Below, piece by piece: positions 14,739 to 22,176 of a DNA stretch of 22,176 nucleotides. This stretch comes from Bryobacterales bacterium. Lineage in GTDB: Bacteria > Acidobacteriota > Terriglobia > Bryobacterales > Bryobacteraceae. The notes beneath the pieces are model-generated. The model saw nothing but the letters and a program-made list of their open reading frames with translations. It was not told the DNA's origin and searched no databases. The DNA is taken from contig JAEUQE010000143.1 in assembly GCA_016789785.1 (NCBI GenBank), positions 1-22,176 on the forward strand, in the 5' to 3' direction. Each line of letters opens with the position of its first letter. Position 1 is the first letter of the stretch. The position numbers and the translations under genes were made by a program.

Positions 14739-16115
14739 CTACGAGAACAGCTCTCGAATGGGATGCACTCCCCGGTCAACTACCGGAATCGGGCGTCCCT
14801 GCGCTCCCGGCAGTTCCGTTTCCAGATCAATGCCGAGCGCATGATAGATGGTGGCCGCCACTTCCGCGGGCGTCGTCGGACGATCCTTCGGCATCGCGCC
14901 GATCTCATCGGAAGCGCCCACCACCTTTCCGCCCTTCACGCCGCCGCCCGCCATCAGCATGCTCCACACCTGCGGCCAGTGGTCGCGCCCACCCGCCGGA
15001 TTCACCTTTGGCGTGCGGCCGAATTCCCCAAAGCCCACCACCATGGTGCTATCCAGCAAGCCGCGCTGATGTAACTCTTCGAGCAAACTCGAATACGCCA
15101 TATCGAACATCGGACCCACTAAGTCGCGATAGCAACTAATCGGGCTGAAAGGCTTCGAACCATGAATGTCCCAGGTGATCTCATCAAACACCGTCTCGAA
15201 CATGTTAATGGTGACAAAGCGGACACCTGCCTCGATCAGACGCCGGGCAAGCAGGCAGCTCTGGCCAAAGCGGTTCATGCCGTACTTCTCGCGCACCGCC
15301 TCGGGCTCGCGATGCAGTTCGAAAGCCTCCCGCGCCTTCTGCGACGACATCAGCGTGTAGGCCTGATGAAATGTCGAATCCAACAGCCGCGCATCCTGCG
15401 ATGTTTCAAACTTACTGACCGTGCGATCCACCATCTCGCGCCAGTTGCGCCGGCGGTCGACACGCAGCGACGTCAGGTAGTCCGGCGGCAGCATATCCGG
15501 CACGCGGAAATTCGGGTCGGAGGGATCCGCATTGAGTACGAATGGATCAAACGTCTTGCCCAGAAATCCGGCGTTCTGTCCATGGGGCATGTTCCCGCCC
15601 GTATTGCCGATCGGCCTGGGCAGCAGCACATGCCCAGGCACATCGCCCTTGGGCCCCTTCAGTTTCGACAACACGCATCCCACATGCGGATGCTCAACGC
15701 CACCCTGGAACAGCCGCCCCGTCTGCATCAGTTGATGGCCGGTATCGTGCACCGCGGCCGCCGAATGATACATGCTCCGCACGATCGCGTACTTATCGGC
15801 GTGCTTCGCCATCCGCGGGAAATTCTCTGAGATCTCGATGCCCGGCACGTTGGTCTTGATCGGCTTATACGGTCCGCGAATCTCGATGGGCGCATTCGGC
15901 TTCATGTCCCACGTGTCGAGTTGCGAAGGCCCACCCACCAGCATCAGCATGATGCAGTTGGTGTCCTTGCTCTTGTCCACCGCGCCTTGCGCTTTCGCAC
16001 CCATCAGGTGCGTGAGGCCGAAGCCAAGGGCCGACAGCGCGCCGGCGTGAAAGAAGTCGCGGCGGCGGAAGCCGTCACAGAATTCCACAGTGCGATCAGC
16101 ATCCAGACGAATCAT
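14739..16115 (-). CDS. DUF1501 family exported protein
   Basis: A 458-residue DUF1501 protein, a family related to the alkaline phosphatase/sulfatase superfamily fold with no established activity. A Tat-like N-terminus is seen: R17-R18-R19-D-F-F followed by 'HAGALSALGFGLTHLMG'. Family signatures include 'CIMLMLVGGPSQLDTWDMKP', 'FPRMAKHADKYAIVRSMYH', 'VHDTGHQLMQTGR', 'SCLLARRLIEAGVRFVTI', 'VVGFGEFGRTPKVNPAGGRDHWP' and 'ATIYHALGID'. Length is normal. In Planctomycetes and Acidobacteria these genes usually follow a DUF1549/DUF1553 cytochrome-like partner, but none is adjacent here. The gene before it is a metallophosphoesterase on the same strand, 78 bases away. Substrate and role are unknown. 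Confidence 0.93.
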   Translation of the reverse strand: MIRLDADRTVEFCDGFRRRDFFHAGALSALGFGLTHLMGAKAQGAVDKSKDTNCIMLMLVGGPSQLDTWDMKPNAPIEIRGPYKPIKTNVPGIEISENFPRMAKHADKYAIVRSMYHSAAAVHDTGHQLMQTGRLFQGGVEHPHVGCVLSKLKGPKGDVPGHVLLPRPIGNTGGNMPHGQNAGFLGKTFDPFVLNADPSDPNFRVPDMLPPDYLTSLRVDRRRNWREMVDRTVSKFETSQDARLLDSTFHQAYTLMSSQKAREAFELHREPEAVREKYGMNRFGQSCLLARRLIEAGVRFVTINMFETVFDEITWDIHGSKPFSPISCYRDLVGPMFDMAYSSLLEELHQRGLLDSTMVVGFGEFGRTPKVNPAGGRDHWPQVWSMLMAGGGVKGGKVVGASDEIGAMPKDRPTTPAEVAATIYHALGIDLETELPGAQGRPIPVVDRGVHPIRELFS

Positions 16116-16193
16116 GCAGGTACACCTCAGGCGGTCAGGTTGATTCTCATTGTATCGGCGGTGCGGGCCGCGGGCAACCGGCAGAAGGACCGG

Positions 16194-16802
16194 TCACTCG
16201 ACCTTGCCATCCAACTCCAGCAGAAAGCCGCGCTTGCCAACGTTCACCGCTGCCGTTGTCCCGATCGTCGTGCGCACGCCCTCCGCCTCATGAATGTGCC
16301 CGCAGAAGAAATACGCCGGCTGGTGGTCGTCAATGAACTTCTTGATCGCGCTGCTTCCGTAGTGCATGCCTTCACCAGCACGGTCAAGCGGCGTTCCCTT
16401 GGGAGGGCAATGGCAGATCAGGATCAGTGGCTGCAGCGTCACGAACGGTTGCAGCCGCATGGTCATTTCGCGTTCACTATACTCGCCCGGCGTGTTGAAT
16501 GGCGTTGGGCAGGAGTAGCCCAGACCAGCGATATGGAAGCCGCCCGCTTCAAACGACCCGCCATGGAAGTTGTGCAGACCGTAGCGCTTGCACAACCCTT
16601 CGATGTCGGCTGCCGATTCGTGATTCCCCGGCAACACGAACATGCGCTCCTTGCGGCGCGCCAGCACAGGGCCGACCTTGTCCAGCCCACGCGTCCAACT
16701 CACCAGATCGCCGGCGGCGAAGTAGTAATCCGCCTCGACGTCCATCAGCCGTTCGAGAGTCTTCAGGTCGCTGTGGATGTCGGAAAAAACGAGCAGTTTC
16801 AT
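16194..16802 (-). CDS. Calcineurin-like metallophosphoesterase
   Basis: A 202-residue two-metal phosphoesterase. All five family motifs are visible in order: D8-x-H10, G31-D32, G59-N60-H61-E, H131 ('ILICHCPPKG') and G168-H169-x-H171. It is close to compact YfcE/MJ0936-type or Rv0805-like enzymes in size. The substrate is unknown and could be a phosphodiester, a nucleotide or a phosphoprotein. It starts six bases after the speA stop, so it is very likely co-transcribed with speA. There is only a weak ribosome site, which fits translational coupling. No membrane segment or signal was seen, so it is probably cytoplasmic. Confidence 0.93.
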   Translation of the reverse strand: MKLLVFSDIHSDLKTLERLMDVEADYYFAAGDLVSWTRGLDKVGPVLARRKERMFVLPGNHESAADIEGLCKRYGLHNFHGGSFEAGGFHIAGLGYSCPTPFNTPGEYSEREMTMRLQPFVTLQPLILICHCPPKGTPLDRAGEGMHYGSSAIKKFIDDHQPAYFFCGHIHEAEGVRTTIGTTAAVNVGKRGFLLELDGKVE

Positions 16803-16808
16803 CTCATA

Positions 16809-18752
16809 CTAGTCGCCGACTTCTTCCAGATACGTGTAGCCGTGCAGACCGTCCTCATAGAATCGTAGCAGGCGGCCCGATTCCTCGAAACCGATCATCC
16901 CATCGCGCAGCGCGGTCTCCACGTCGCGGCGGAAGTCCTCCAGCAGGGTACGCGAGTTGAACTGCACGTAGTCGAGCACCTCGCGAACGGTGTCGCCTTT
17001 GACAAACGCATCGAGAATCGGCTCATTGTTCGGACCCAGCCGTACGTGGACCGCGTTGGTGTCGCCAAAGAGATTGTGAAGATCCCCGAGAATCTCCTGG
17101 TAAGCGCCCACCAGGAACGTCCCCAGGAAGTACGGTTGATTCACGAACGGGTGCAGAGGCAGCGTCTTCTTCACATCGCGCCGGTCAATGAATTGATCCA
17201 CCTTGCCATCGGAATCGCAGGAGATGTCGCCGAGCACGGAATGCCGCGTTGGCTGCTCGCGCAGGCGATGGATCGGCATGATCGGGAATAGCTGCTTCAC
17301 GGCCCAACTGTCGGGCATGCTCTGGAACAAGGAGAAGTTGCAGAAGTAAGTGTCCGACAACATGCCGTCCAGACCTTCCAGATCCTCGGGGAAGTAATCC
17401 AACTCCCGCGCCAGACGTTGAATTCGACGGCAAATTCCCCAGTAGATGCTCTCCGCCATGCCCCGCTGTTCGAGTGAAAGATAGCCGAGACTGAAGAGAT
17501 TCAGTGCCTGATCGAGCGCCTGCTGCGCATCGTGAAAACTCTCGAGCATGTTCTTGCTCGCGAGCGACTTGAAAGTTTCGAGAAGATCGACCAGGGGCTG
17601 CTCGGCGTCCTCGGGGAGCTTTTCAGGGACGTGGTCCTCGCCAAAGCCGCTGACCCCAAGCACGTTGAACACGAGAGCGCTATGGTAGGCCGTGATCGCG
17701 CGGCCACTCTCCGTGATGATGGCGGGGTGCGGAATCTCGGCCTCGTCGCAGACGTTCTGGATGTGATACACAACGTCGTTGGCGTACTCCTGCAGCGTGT
17801 AGTTGACGCTGGATTCGAAGTCGGTCTGCGATCCATCGTAGTCGATGCCAAGACCGCCGCCGACATCCAGATACTCCAAGCCGGCGCCGAGTTTCTTCAA
17901 TCCCGCATAGCAGCGCGCGGCTTCAATCACGGCGGCTTTGATCTGGCGGATATTCGTAATCTGGCTGCCGAGATGGAAGTGCATCAGCTTGATGCACTCC
18001 GCCATATCGAGATCCTTCATTACCTTCAGCGCATCCAGCGCCTCGGTCACCGTGAGCCCGAACTTCGACCGGTATCCTCCCGATGATTTCCAGCGCCCGG
18101 ATCCGCGGCTTGCGAGTTTCACACGTAAGCCGATTTCCGGCGTCACGCCGACCTTGCGCGAGTACTTGATAATCAGGTCGAGTTCCGTGAACTTCTCCAC
18201 CACCGGAATGATGCGCCGCCCGATCTTCTTGGCGAGCATCACGAACTCGATGTACTCATCGTCCTTGAAGCCGTTGCAGATGATCGGCGTGTCGTTGTCG
18301 GAGATGGCGAGAACGGCAAGCAGTTCGGGCTTTGACCCGGCCTCCAGGCCAAACCGGTAGGGCTTTCCATAACGCACCACTTCTTCCACCACGTGGCGCT
18401 GCTGGTTCACCTTGATCGGATAAACGCACGAGTACTTGCCCTGATACCCATGCTCCTGGATCGCGTTCTCAAAGGCACCGTGAATCTCGCGCAGCCGGTG
18501 CTGCAGGATCTCGCCGAAGCGAATCAGAATCGGCGGATTGATGCCGCGCAACATCAGTTGATCGACCAGTTCCTTCAGGTCGATCTTACGGTTCGGATCC
18601 GCCGTCGGGTGCACCCAGAGGTGCCCGTTCTCTCCTACGGTGAAATATCCTTTCCCCCAACGGTTGACGTCGTACAGTTCCGCTGCGTCCGTGGTTGTCC
18701 AGCGATCTGTAGGTTCCCAAACCGTGTCCCGATCCGGCATCTTCAGATTCAA
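16809..18752 (-). CDS. speA: Biosynthetic arginine decarboxylase
   Basis: A PLP enzyme that decarboxylates arginine to agmatine, the first step of one putrescine/spermidine route. It is full length at about 647 residues. The PLP lysine is in 'CVYPIKVNQQRHVV' (K114 from the chosen start). Other signatures are 'LMHFHLGSQITNIRQIK', 'YLDVGGGLGIDYDGS', 'AIITESGRAI', and the C-terminal 'LGDISCDSDGKVDQFIDRRDVKKTLPLHP' with the substrate-binding cysteine-aspartate region. The start is set at TTG 18752, because AAGGAG (18764-18769) is well spaced from it. The ATG at 18740 (MPDRDTVWEP) is the main alternative. A GTG at 18815 is open but has no ribosome site. No agmatinase gene is nearby. It is divergent from groES and followed by a metallophosphoesterase. 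Confidence 0.95.
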   Translation of the reverse strand: MNLKMPDRDTVWEPTDRWTTTDAAELYDVNRWGKGYFTVGENGHLWVHPTADPNRKIDLKELVDQLMLRGINPPILIRFGEILQHRLREIHGAFENAIQEHGYQGKYSCVYPIKVNQQRHVVEEVVRYGKPYRFGLEAGSKPELLAVLAISDNDTPIICNGFKDDEYIEFVMLAKKIGRRIIPVVEKFTELDLIIKYSRKVGVTPEIGLRVKLASRGSGRWKSSGGYRSKFGLTVTEALDALKVMKDLDMAECIKLMHFHLGSQITNIRQIKAAVIEAARCYAGLKKLGAGLEYLDVGGGLGIDYDGSQTDFESSVNYTLQEYANDVVYHIQNVCDEAEIPHPAIITESGRAITAYHSALVFNVLGVSGFGEDHVPEKLPEDAEQPLVDLLETFKSLASKNMLESFHDAQQALDQALNLFSLGYLSLEQRGMAESIYWGICRRIQRLARELDYFPEDLEGLDGMLSDTYFCNFSLFQSMPDSWAVKQLFPIMPIHRLREQPTRHSVLGDISCDSDGKVDQFIDRRDVKKTLPLHPFVNQPYFLGTFLVGAYQEILGDLHNLFGDTNAVHVRLGPNNEPILDAFVKGDTVREVLDYVQFNSRTLLEDFRRDVETALRDGMIGFEESGRLLRFYEDGLHGYTYLEEVGD

Positions 18753-18989
18753 CTTCGATGTGGCTCCTTTGAGATTAGCGATGCAGCTTTCAGTGTCCGA
18801 TGAAACTGATGCCACAGCAAGCGAAATCGCGTTACAGATTCACGCCGCGGCCTCCATTGTTCCGCGCTTGCCGCCCTCCGTGTTATCCTGAGTTCTCGTC
18901 GGCCCTCCGCCGGGATCACACCCTGTGGAATCAGCCGGTTCCCATCCCTAATTGATGTAGAGAGCAACACTCTTGAGGAAAGGTTGAGT
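18753..18989. other. Divergent regulatory region between speA and groES
   Basis: A 237-base gap that must hold promoters for both directions. TGTTATCCT at 18881-18889 resembles an extended -10 for groES but lacks a properly spaced -35. No CIRCE heat-shock operator was found. GAGGAAAGG at 18975-18983 is the groES ribosome site. Confidence 0.4.
18763..18769 (-). promoter_or_regulatory. Ribosome binding site deciding the speA start
   Basis: On the minus strand AAGGAGC lies about ten bases before TTG 18752 and about 22 before ATG 18740. It therefore favours the TTG. Confidence 0.5.
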
Positions 18990-19286
18990 ATGGCAGTCAA
19001 CATCCGTCCGCTGTATGATCGCGTCATTGTGGAGCGCGTGGAAGAAGGAGAGACGATGCGTGGCAGCATTATCATTCCCGACACCGCGAAGGAGAAGCCC
19101 CAGCAGGGTAAAGTGGTCCGCGCCGGCGATGGCAAGATGCTGGACGACGGTACTCGTGTGGCGCTCGAAGTCAAGGCGGGTGACCTGATCCTCTTCGGCA
19201 AGTATTCCGGATCCGAAGTGAAGATCGAGGGTGTCGAGTACCTGATCATGCGCGAGGACGAGATCCTCGCAGTGCTGGGCGACTAA
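18990..19286 (+). CDS. groES: Co-chaperonin GroES
   Basis: A 98-residue Hsp10 that caps the GroEL folding chamber. It has the N-terminal '[15 protein letters not shown]', the mobile loop with '[19 protein letters not shown]' (the III segment contacts GroEL), '[21 protein letters not shown]' and the ending '[13 protein letters not shown]'. The ATG at 18990 follows a strong AGGAAAGG. A TTG six bases earlier is in frame but overlaps that site's spacing. groEL normally follows directly, but here the next gene (124 bases on) is ompH. So this is a stand-alone groES, either with groEL elsewhere or as one of several copies. Confidence 0.96.
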   Translation: MAVNIRPLYDRVIVERVEEGETMRGSIIIPDTAKEKPQQGKVVRAGDGKMLDDGTRVALEVKAGDLILFGKYSGSEVKIEGVEYLIMREDEILAVLGD

Positions 19287-19410
19287 GGGATTAAGACTGG
19301 ATTAAGCCCGTTACGAACAGCCGATGACGCCCGTCCAATTTGGGTGCAATCGTGTCCGGGCCGATGAGTCTCGCTTCCGGCGCGCGGACGAAGTATAAAG
19401 GAGTGTAGCG

Positions 19411-19932
19411 ATGTTGTTTCGTTTTCCCCGTCTTGTGTTGGTGGCCGGGCTCTCAATGATAGGGGCGGCCCTGCTCCCGGCGCAATCGAAGGTCGCGATC
19501 GTGGATATGCGGCAGGCCGTGAACGACACGGCTGAGGTGAAGAAGGCGATCCAGGCTCTGGAAGCGCGGCTCAAGCCGAAACAGTCGGAAGCAGAGAAGA
19601 TCCAGAAGGAATTGACGGATATCCAAGGCAAATTGCAGAGCCTCCAGGGCAAGTTGACTCCGCAGGGCGAAAGTGATTTGCTGGCACAAGGCCAGCGCCG
19701 CCAGAAGGAACTCCAGCGCATTCAGGAAGACGTGGAAGCCGAGTTGACGCGCGAGCAGCAGGATGTGGGCAGCCGCGCCCTGCAGCGCATGCGGGACGTG
19801 GTGAAGAAGATGGCCGAAGAGCAGCAACTGGATGTTGTGGTGGACATCGGTAACACCATTTACTTCAAGCCTGCTCTCGATATCACGAAGAGTGCGGTAG
19901 CGGCTTACGATAAGGCTTATCCCGCCAAGTGA
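19411..19932 (+). CDS. ompH: OmpH/Skp family periplasmic chaperone
   Basis: A 173-residue exported protein of the OmpH/Skp family, which shields unfolded outer-membrane proteins in the periplasm. A signal peptide covers about 1-25 ('LVAGLSMIGAALLPAQ'). The mature start 'SKVAIVDMRQAVNDTAEVKKAI' is the family's first strand. A long charged coiled coil follows (about 45-130), forming the tentacles. The C-terminus 'DVVVDIGNTIYFKPALDITKSAVAAYDKAYP' is the usual body strand and helix. GGAG eight bases before the ATG supports the start. No BamA or lpxD gene, the usual neighbours, is seen. A membrane protein follows 15 bases later, probably in the same operon. Confidence 0.92.
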   Translation: MLFRFPRLVLVAGLSMIGAALLPAQSKVAIVDMRQAVNDTAEVKKAIQALEARLKPKQSEAEKIQKELTDIQGKLQSLQGKLTPQGESDLLAQGQRRQKELQRIQEDVEAELTREQQDVGSRALQRMRDVVKKMAEEQQLDVVVDIGNTIYFKPALDITKSAVAAYDKAYPAK

Positions 19933-19947
19933 ACGATTTGCAGGGAA

Positions 19948-20457
19948 ATGTCCAGCTATCTTGAAGGGTACGGCACGGCCGACGCGAAACGCGAAAAGAG
20001 AACCAAGCGTCTCGTGATCTCCGCTGTGTCCGTGCTCCTTCTTGCGGTAGTTCTCTATTTCACCTTCCGCGATTACAAGGAAGAACAGCAGATCCGTTCG
20101 TTCGTGGAAGCCGTCCAGCGCCAGGACTTGAAAACCGCCTACACGCTTTGGGGCTGCACCCCCGATGTTCCCTGCCGCGACTATCCCTTTGAGAAATTCA
20201 CCGAAGATTGGAATCCCAAGGCGTCCAACCTCAAGGCAATCAGCGGAGGCTCCCTCTATGAGTCTGAGCGTTGCGGCACCGGATTCATCGGCGTCGTCAG
20301 CCCGAACAAGGGCAAAGACGAAGTCGCGCTGTGGGTGGAACGAGCCACGGGCGTTGTCGGCTACGCACCTTACAGAGAATGCCCCGAGCCGAAGTTACGC
20401 ATTGTAAAGTGGTTCCGAATGAAGTTCGGCGATCAGCCTGCCCCCTCCCTCAGGTAA
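19948..20457 (+). CDS. Small single-pass membrane protein of unknown function
   Basis: A 169-residue protein that I do not recognise. A basic cytoplasmic start ('DAKREKRTKRL') is followed by one membrane helix (about 23-42). A periplasmic or external domain of about 125 residues follows, with 'IRSFVEAVQRQDLKTAYTLWGC', then four further cysteines: two close together in 'CTPDVPC', one in 'ERCGTGF' and one in 'YRECPEP'. The cysteines may form disulfides. The 'FVEAVQRQDLKTAYTLW' helix recalls NTF2-like/DUF4878-type domains, but this is weak. It starts 15 bases after ompH with AGGGA upstream, so it may work at the envelope together with that chaperone. Confidence 0.82.
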   Translation: MSSYLEGYGTADAKREKRTKRLVISAVSVLLLAVVLYFTFRDYKEEQQIRSFVEAVQRQDLKTAYTLWGCTPDVPCRDYPFEKFTEDWNPKASNLKAISGGSLYESERCGTGFIGVVSPNKGKDEVALWVERATGVVGYAPYRECPEPKLRIVKWFRMKFGDQPAPSLR

Positions 20458-20501
20458 CATTCCACGGCACTCTGGGCGTCTTATCCTCCTCATGAATGCG
20501 T

Positions 20502-20563
20502 GCAGCGAAACGGCTGCCGTGCGGCCCGCCCGAGTAAACTCCTGGCAGCGCCGCACTGGTTTT
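20502..20563 (+). terminator. Possible terminator or alternative hairpins after the groES-ompH group
   Basis: GTGCGGC (20519-20525) and GCCGCAC (20550-20556) are exact 7-bp complements followed by TGGTTTT. They overlap two competing pairings: GCAGC (20502-20506) with GCTGC (20513-20517), and GCTGCC (20513-20518) with GGCAGC (20544-20549). A Rho-independent terminator is the simplest reading, though the loop of 24 bases is long. The rest of the 20458-20630 gap holds the promoter at 20569. Confidence 0.35.
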
Positions 20564-20568
20564 GTGCA

Positions 20569-20577
20569 TGGTATAGT
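20569..20577 (+). promoter_or_regulatory. Extended -10 promoter before the exported-protein cluster
   Basis: TGGTATAGT matches the extended -10 form TGnTATAAT with one mismatch. It sits about 54 bases before the TTG start of the Ig-like gene. The -35 region is poor, as expected for extended -10 promoters. Confidence 0.5.
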
Positions 20578-20620
20578 TTAGCTTGTTCCAGGTACTAAAC
20601 TGCTTTCCTGATAGACAGTT

Positions 20621-20626
20621 AGGAGG
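20621..20626 (+). promoter_or_regulatory. Ribosome binding site deciding a TTG start
   Basis: AGGAGG lies four bases before TTG 20631. It is a full anti-16S match and places the start at this TTG. Confidence 0.7.
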
Positions 20627-20630
20627 TCCT

Positions 20631-21245
20631 TTGCGATTCCAGAAGTGCTTAGCTGCCCTGCTGGCAAGCGTGCTTGTCTTGCCCGCGCAGCAGACCACAC
20701 CCGCCGCAAAGCCATCCGATACCGGCGGTCTGAAAATCGTCGTGATCGATGGCGAAGGCGCGAAGAACAGCGTGCGCGCCCGAACCGCTACCGCCCCGGT
20801 GGTGGAAGTACGGGATTCCAGCGATAAGCCGGTTGCGGGTGCTGAAGTGGTGTTTCAGTTGCCACCGGCAGGCCCCAGCGGCAATTTCAATGGCTGGCTG
20901 AAAATGCAGACCGTGAAGACGGATGAGCGCGGCCGCGCGGCCGCAACCGGCTACACACCCAATGATGAAGAGGGACGTTTCAACATCAAGGTTGTCGCGA
21001 GCTCCGGCACTTCGTCCACCAGCCTCGTAATTGCGCAGAGCAATGTCAGCGGCGGCGGCGCCGGAATGTCGACCGGGTCCAGCCGTCCTGGCTGGTGGAA
21101 GTGGGCCGCAGTTCTCGGCGGCGCGGCGATCGCTGGCGGAGTGGTTGCGGCCACACGTGGCGACTCTAATGGAAACGGCGCAGCAGCCACCACACGCCCG
21201 ATCTCGATCGGCGCGGGCGCAATCACGGTAGGAGGACCCCGCTAA
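20631..21245 (+). CDS. Exported Ig-like/carboxypeptidase-regulatory-like protein with C-terminal membrane segment
   Basis: A 204-residue protein. The TTG at 20631 was chosen because AGGAGG (20621-20626) precedes it and it opens a clean signal peptide ('RFQKCLAALLASVLVLPAQ'). The frame is open upstream to 20583, but that part would break the signal. Residues about 33-138 look like one beta-sandwich domain of the Big-1/carboxypeptidase-regulatory kind: 'LKIVVIDGEGAKNSV', 'PVVEVRDSSDKPVAGAEVVFQLP', 'TDERGRAAATGYTPNDEEGRFNIKVVAS'. A glycine/serine linker follows, then a membrane-like segment 'WWKWAAVLGGAAIAGGVVAATRG' (155-177) and a short tail 'ISIGAGAITVGGPR'. Its stop overlaps the next start (TAATG). 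Function unknown, probably structural or adhesive. Confidence 0.8.
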   Translation: MRFQKCLAALLASVLVLPAQQTTPAAKPSDTGGLKIVVIDGEGAKNSVRARTATAPVVEVRDSSDKPVAGAEVVFQLPPAGPSGNFNGWLKMQTVKTDERGRAAATGYTPNDEEGRFNIKVVASSGTSSTSLVIAQSNVSGGGAGMSTGSSRPGWWKWAAVLGGAAIAGGVVAATRGDSNGNGAAATTRPISIGAGAITVGGPR

Positions 21246-22135
21246 TGCGACGAATCGCTGTTCTGCTGATCTCAACTCTCTCGATCCTGGCCGCGCAGGA
21301 AGGCCGGGTGTCCGGTCCCGTGTCCGGGATTCTTTTCGAACGCAATGCCGTGCGAGCCGTACTTGGCGTCGCAGGCGCATCCCATCTCAGCCCAGCGCTG
21401 ATTCGCGATGCGGACTATGCGGAAGCATCGCGCGACGGCGGCATGGTCGCTTTCTCGAAAGCTGGACGCATTGCCGTGCTGTCGCTCTCTGACGGTGTGG
21501 AGCGCGCAATCGCGGAAGGCTCCTCTCGCGAGATGGAATGGAACACATCGAATGCGCTCGCCTTTGAAAACGGTGGACATGTGTTCGTTTGGCGCGCTTC
21601 CGATAACTCCCTTTCCGATTTCGGCGCCTTGGCCAACGTCACCGATCTCGCCATTGATGCTGAGGGCCGCGCAGTGTTTGCGGCAGTAGGCGGCAACGAC
21701 GCTGGCGTCTATCGCTTGCAGGAAAACGCATCTCCGATCCTGCTGGCAACGCTGAGTGGCGATGCTTCGCTGACTCTCGATGCTCGCGGCTCCGCCTTGC
21801 TGGTGGCCGATGGGCGGCAGGTTTTGGAAGTGGCGACGGCGGGCGGCGCGGCGCGCATCGCACCGGACGCGGTGGAGCCGTCAGGCGTGGCGGCGAGTTC
21901 CAATGGCCGCTACCTCGCGGTGGCTGATCGCGGATCGAACGCTGTGCTGATCTATGAGACAGCAACAAAGGCGCTCGTGCGGCGCGTGGAAGTCGACTTC
22001 GCGCCTTCGCGCCTGGAGGCACTCGGAAAGGATCTCTTCCTGTTGAACGAACGGTCTTCAACTCAGGCACTCGAAGTGCTGTCGCTTCAGAACGACGCCA
22101 ACGTCTACTTCATTCCAGCGGCGGTGGAGGAATAA
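21245..22135 (+). CDS. Exported beta-propeller-like protein
   Basis: A 296-residue exported protein. The signal peptide is 'MRRIAVLLISTLSILAAQ'. The rest repeats a pattern of about 40 residues with 'Lxl...GraVFaA...VYRL' and 'GVAASSNGRYLAVADRGSNAVLIYETATKALVRRVEV', typical of YncE/WD40-like beta-propeller blades. No catalytic motif was seen, so a binding or scaffold role is likely. The ATG overlaps the previous stop (TAATG) and has GGAGG about nine bases before it. The next gene starts three bases after its stop, so all three genes are likely one operon. Confidence 0.85.
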   Translation: MRRIAVLLISTLSILAAQEGRVSGPVSGILFERNAVRAVLGVAGASHLSPALIRDADYAEASRDGGMVAFSKAGRIAVLSLSDGVERAIAEGSSREMEWNTSNALAFENGGHVFVWRASDNSLSDFGALANVTDLAIDAEGRAVFAAVGGNDAGVYRLQENASPILLATLSGDASLTLDARGSALLVADGRQVLEVATAGGAARIAPDAVEPSGVAASSNGRYLAVADRGSNAVLIYETATKALVRRVEVDFAPSRLEALGKDLFLLNERSSTQALEVLSLQNDANVYFIPAAVEE

Positions 22136-22138
22136 TCT

Positions 22139-22176
22139 GTGTATCGTATTGCAGCACTCCTGACCTTGGGCGCCGC
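22139..22176 (+). CDS. Start of an exported protein, 3' truncated
   Basis: A GTG at 22139 opens a frame reading (M)YRIAALLTLGA to the right edge, which looks like a signal peptide. TGGAGGA lies about seven bases before it, overlapping the end of the preceding gene. This is probably the third gene of the exported cluster. Too little is present to name it. Confidence 0.6.
   Translation, partial: MYRIAALLTLGA

Noticed and set aside
18880..18989. CIRCE heat-shock operator before groES
   Set aside because: Only short AGAG/CTCT symmetry is present. The TTAGCACTC-N9-GAGTGCTAA pattern is absent.
19288..19306. Direct repeat GGATTAAG, two copies 11 bases apart
   Set aside because: Only eight bases are repeated and the second copy has no functional context. 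It is too short to call.
19394..19399. TATAAA as a -10 element for ompH
   Set aside because: It abuts the ribosome site and lies 12 bases before the ATG, which leaves no room for a leader.
1..22176. CRISPR array, tRNA, rRNA or insertion sequence
   Set aside because: No spaced repeat series, cloverleaf-like gene, transposase or terminal repeats were seen, and all gaps are under 270 bases.

Overview
The window looks like a chromosomal segment of a GC-rich acidobacterium, most likely of the Bryobacterales/Solibacter type. This is inferred from the gene repertoire: an ADOP/MacB-type permease, a serine/threonine kinase fused to TPR repeats, a Tat-exported sulfatase, a DUF1501 protein, and small secreted proteins with a C-terminal glycine-rich membrane segment. 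Coding density is high. I see no rRNA, tRNA, insertion sequence or CRISPR array.

Layout. At 1-3415 (+) lie the 3' part of an ABC-type permease, a Cas6-like RAMP protein four bases later, and a NapH/NosR-like membrane polyferredoxin with a CRP/FNR-like palindrome in front of it. At 3428-4555 (-) are a dCMP deaminase and a short-form serine acetyltransferase (cysE), divergent from a large kinase-TPR protein at 4630-7335 (+). At 7533-10109 (-) are a sulfatase and an OmpA-like protein without a signal peptide. At 10368-11750 (+) a comF-like gene abuts an HNH nuclease gene, and comF carries a terminator-like perfect hairpin inside its coding region.

At 11778-14472 (-) an ECF sigma factor, a zinc-finger membrane anti-sigma factor and a secreted TPR/HEAT-repeat protein form a tightly overlapping operon. 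It is preceded by a nested inverted repeat. At 14739-18752 (-) are speA (biosynthetic arginine decarboxylase), a metallophosphoesterase 6 bases later, and a DUF1501 protein. At 18990-20457 (+) are groES without groEL, an OmpH/Skp-like periplasmic chaperone, and a small single-pass membrane protein. At 20631-22176 (+), after a good extended -10 promoter, there is a cluster of exported proteins: an Ig-like protein, a beta-propeller protein, and a third gene cut by the right edge.

Most genes are recognisable housekeeping or envelope functions. The more unusual elements are the Cas6-like gene without an array or other cas gene, the signal-less OmpA-domain protein, the intragenic hairpin in comF, the sigma/anti-sigma/HEAT-TPR module, groES without groEL, and the uncharacterised exported cluster at the right end. 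I found no convincing complete novel system. These are the best leads.
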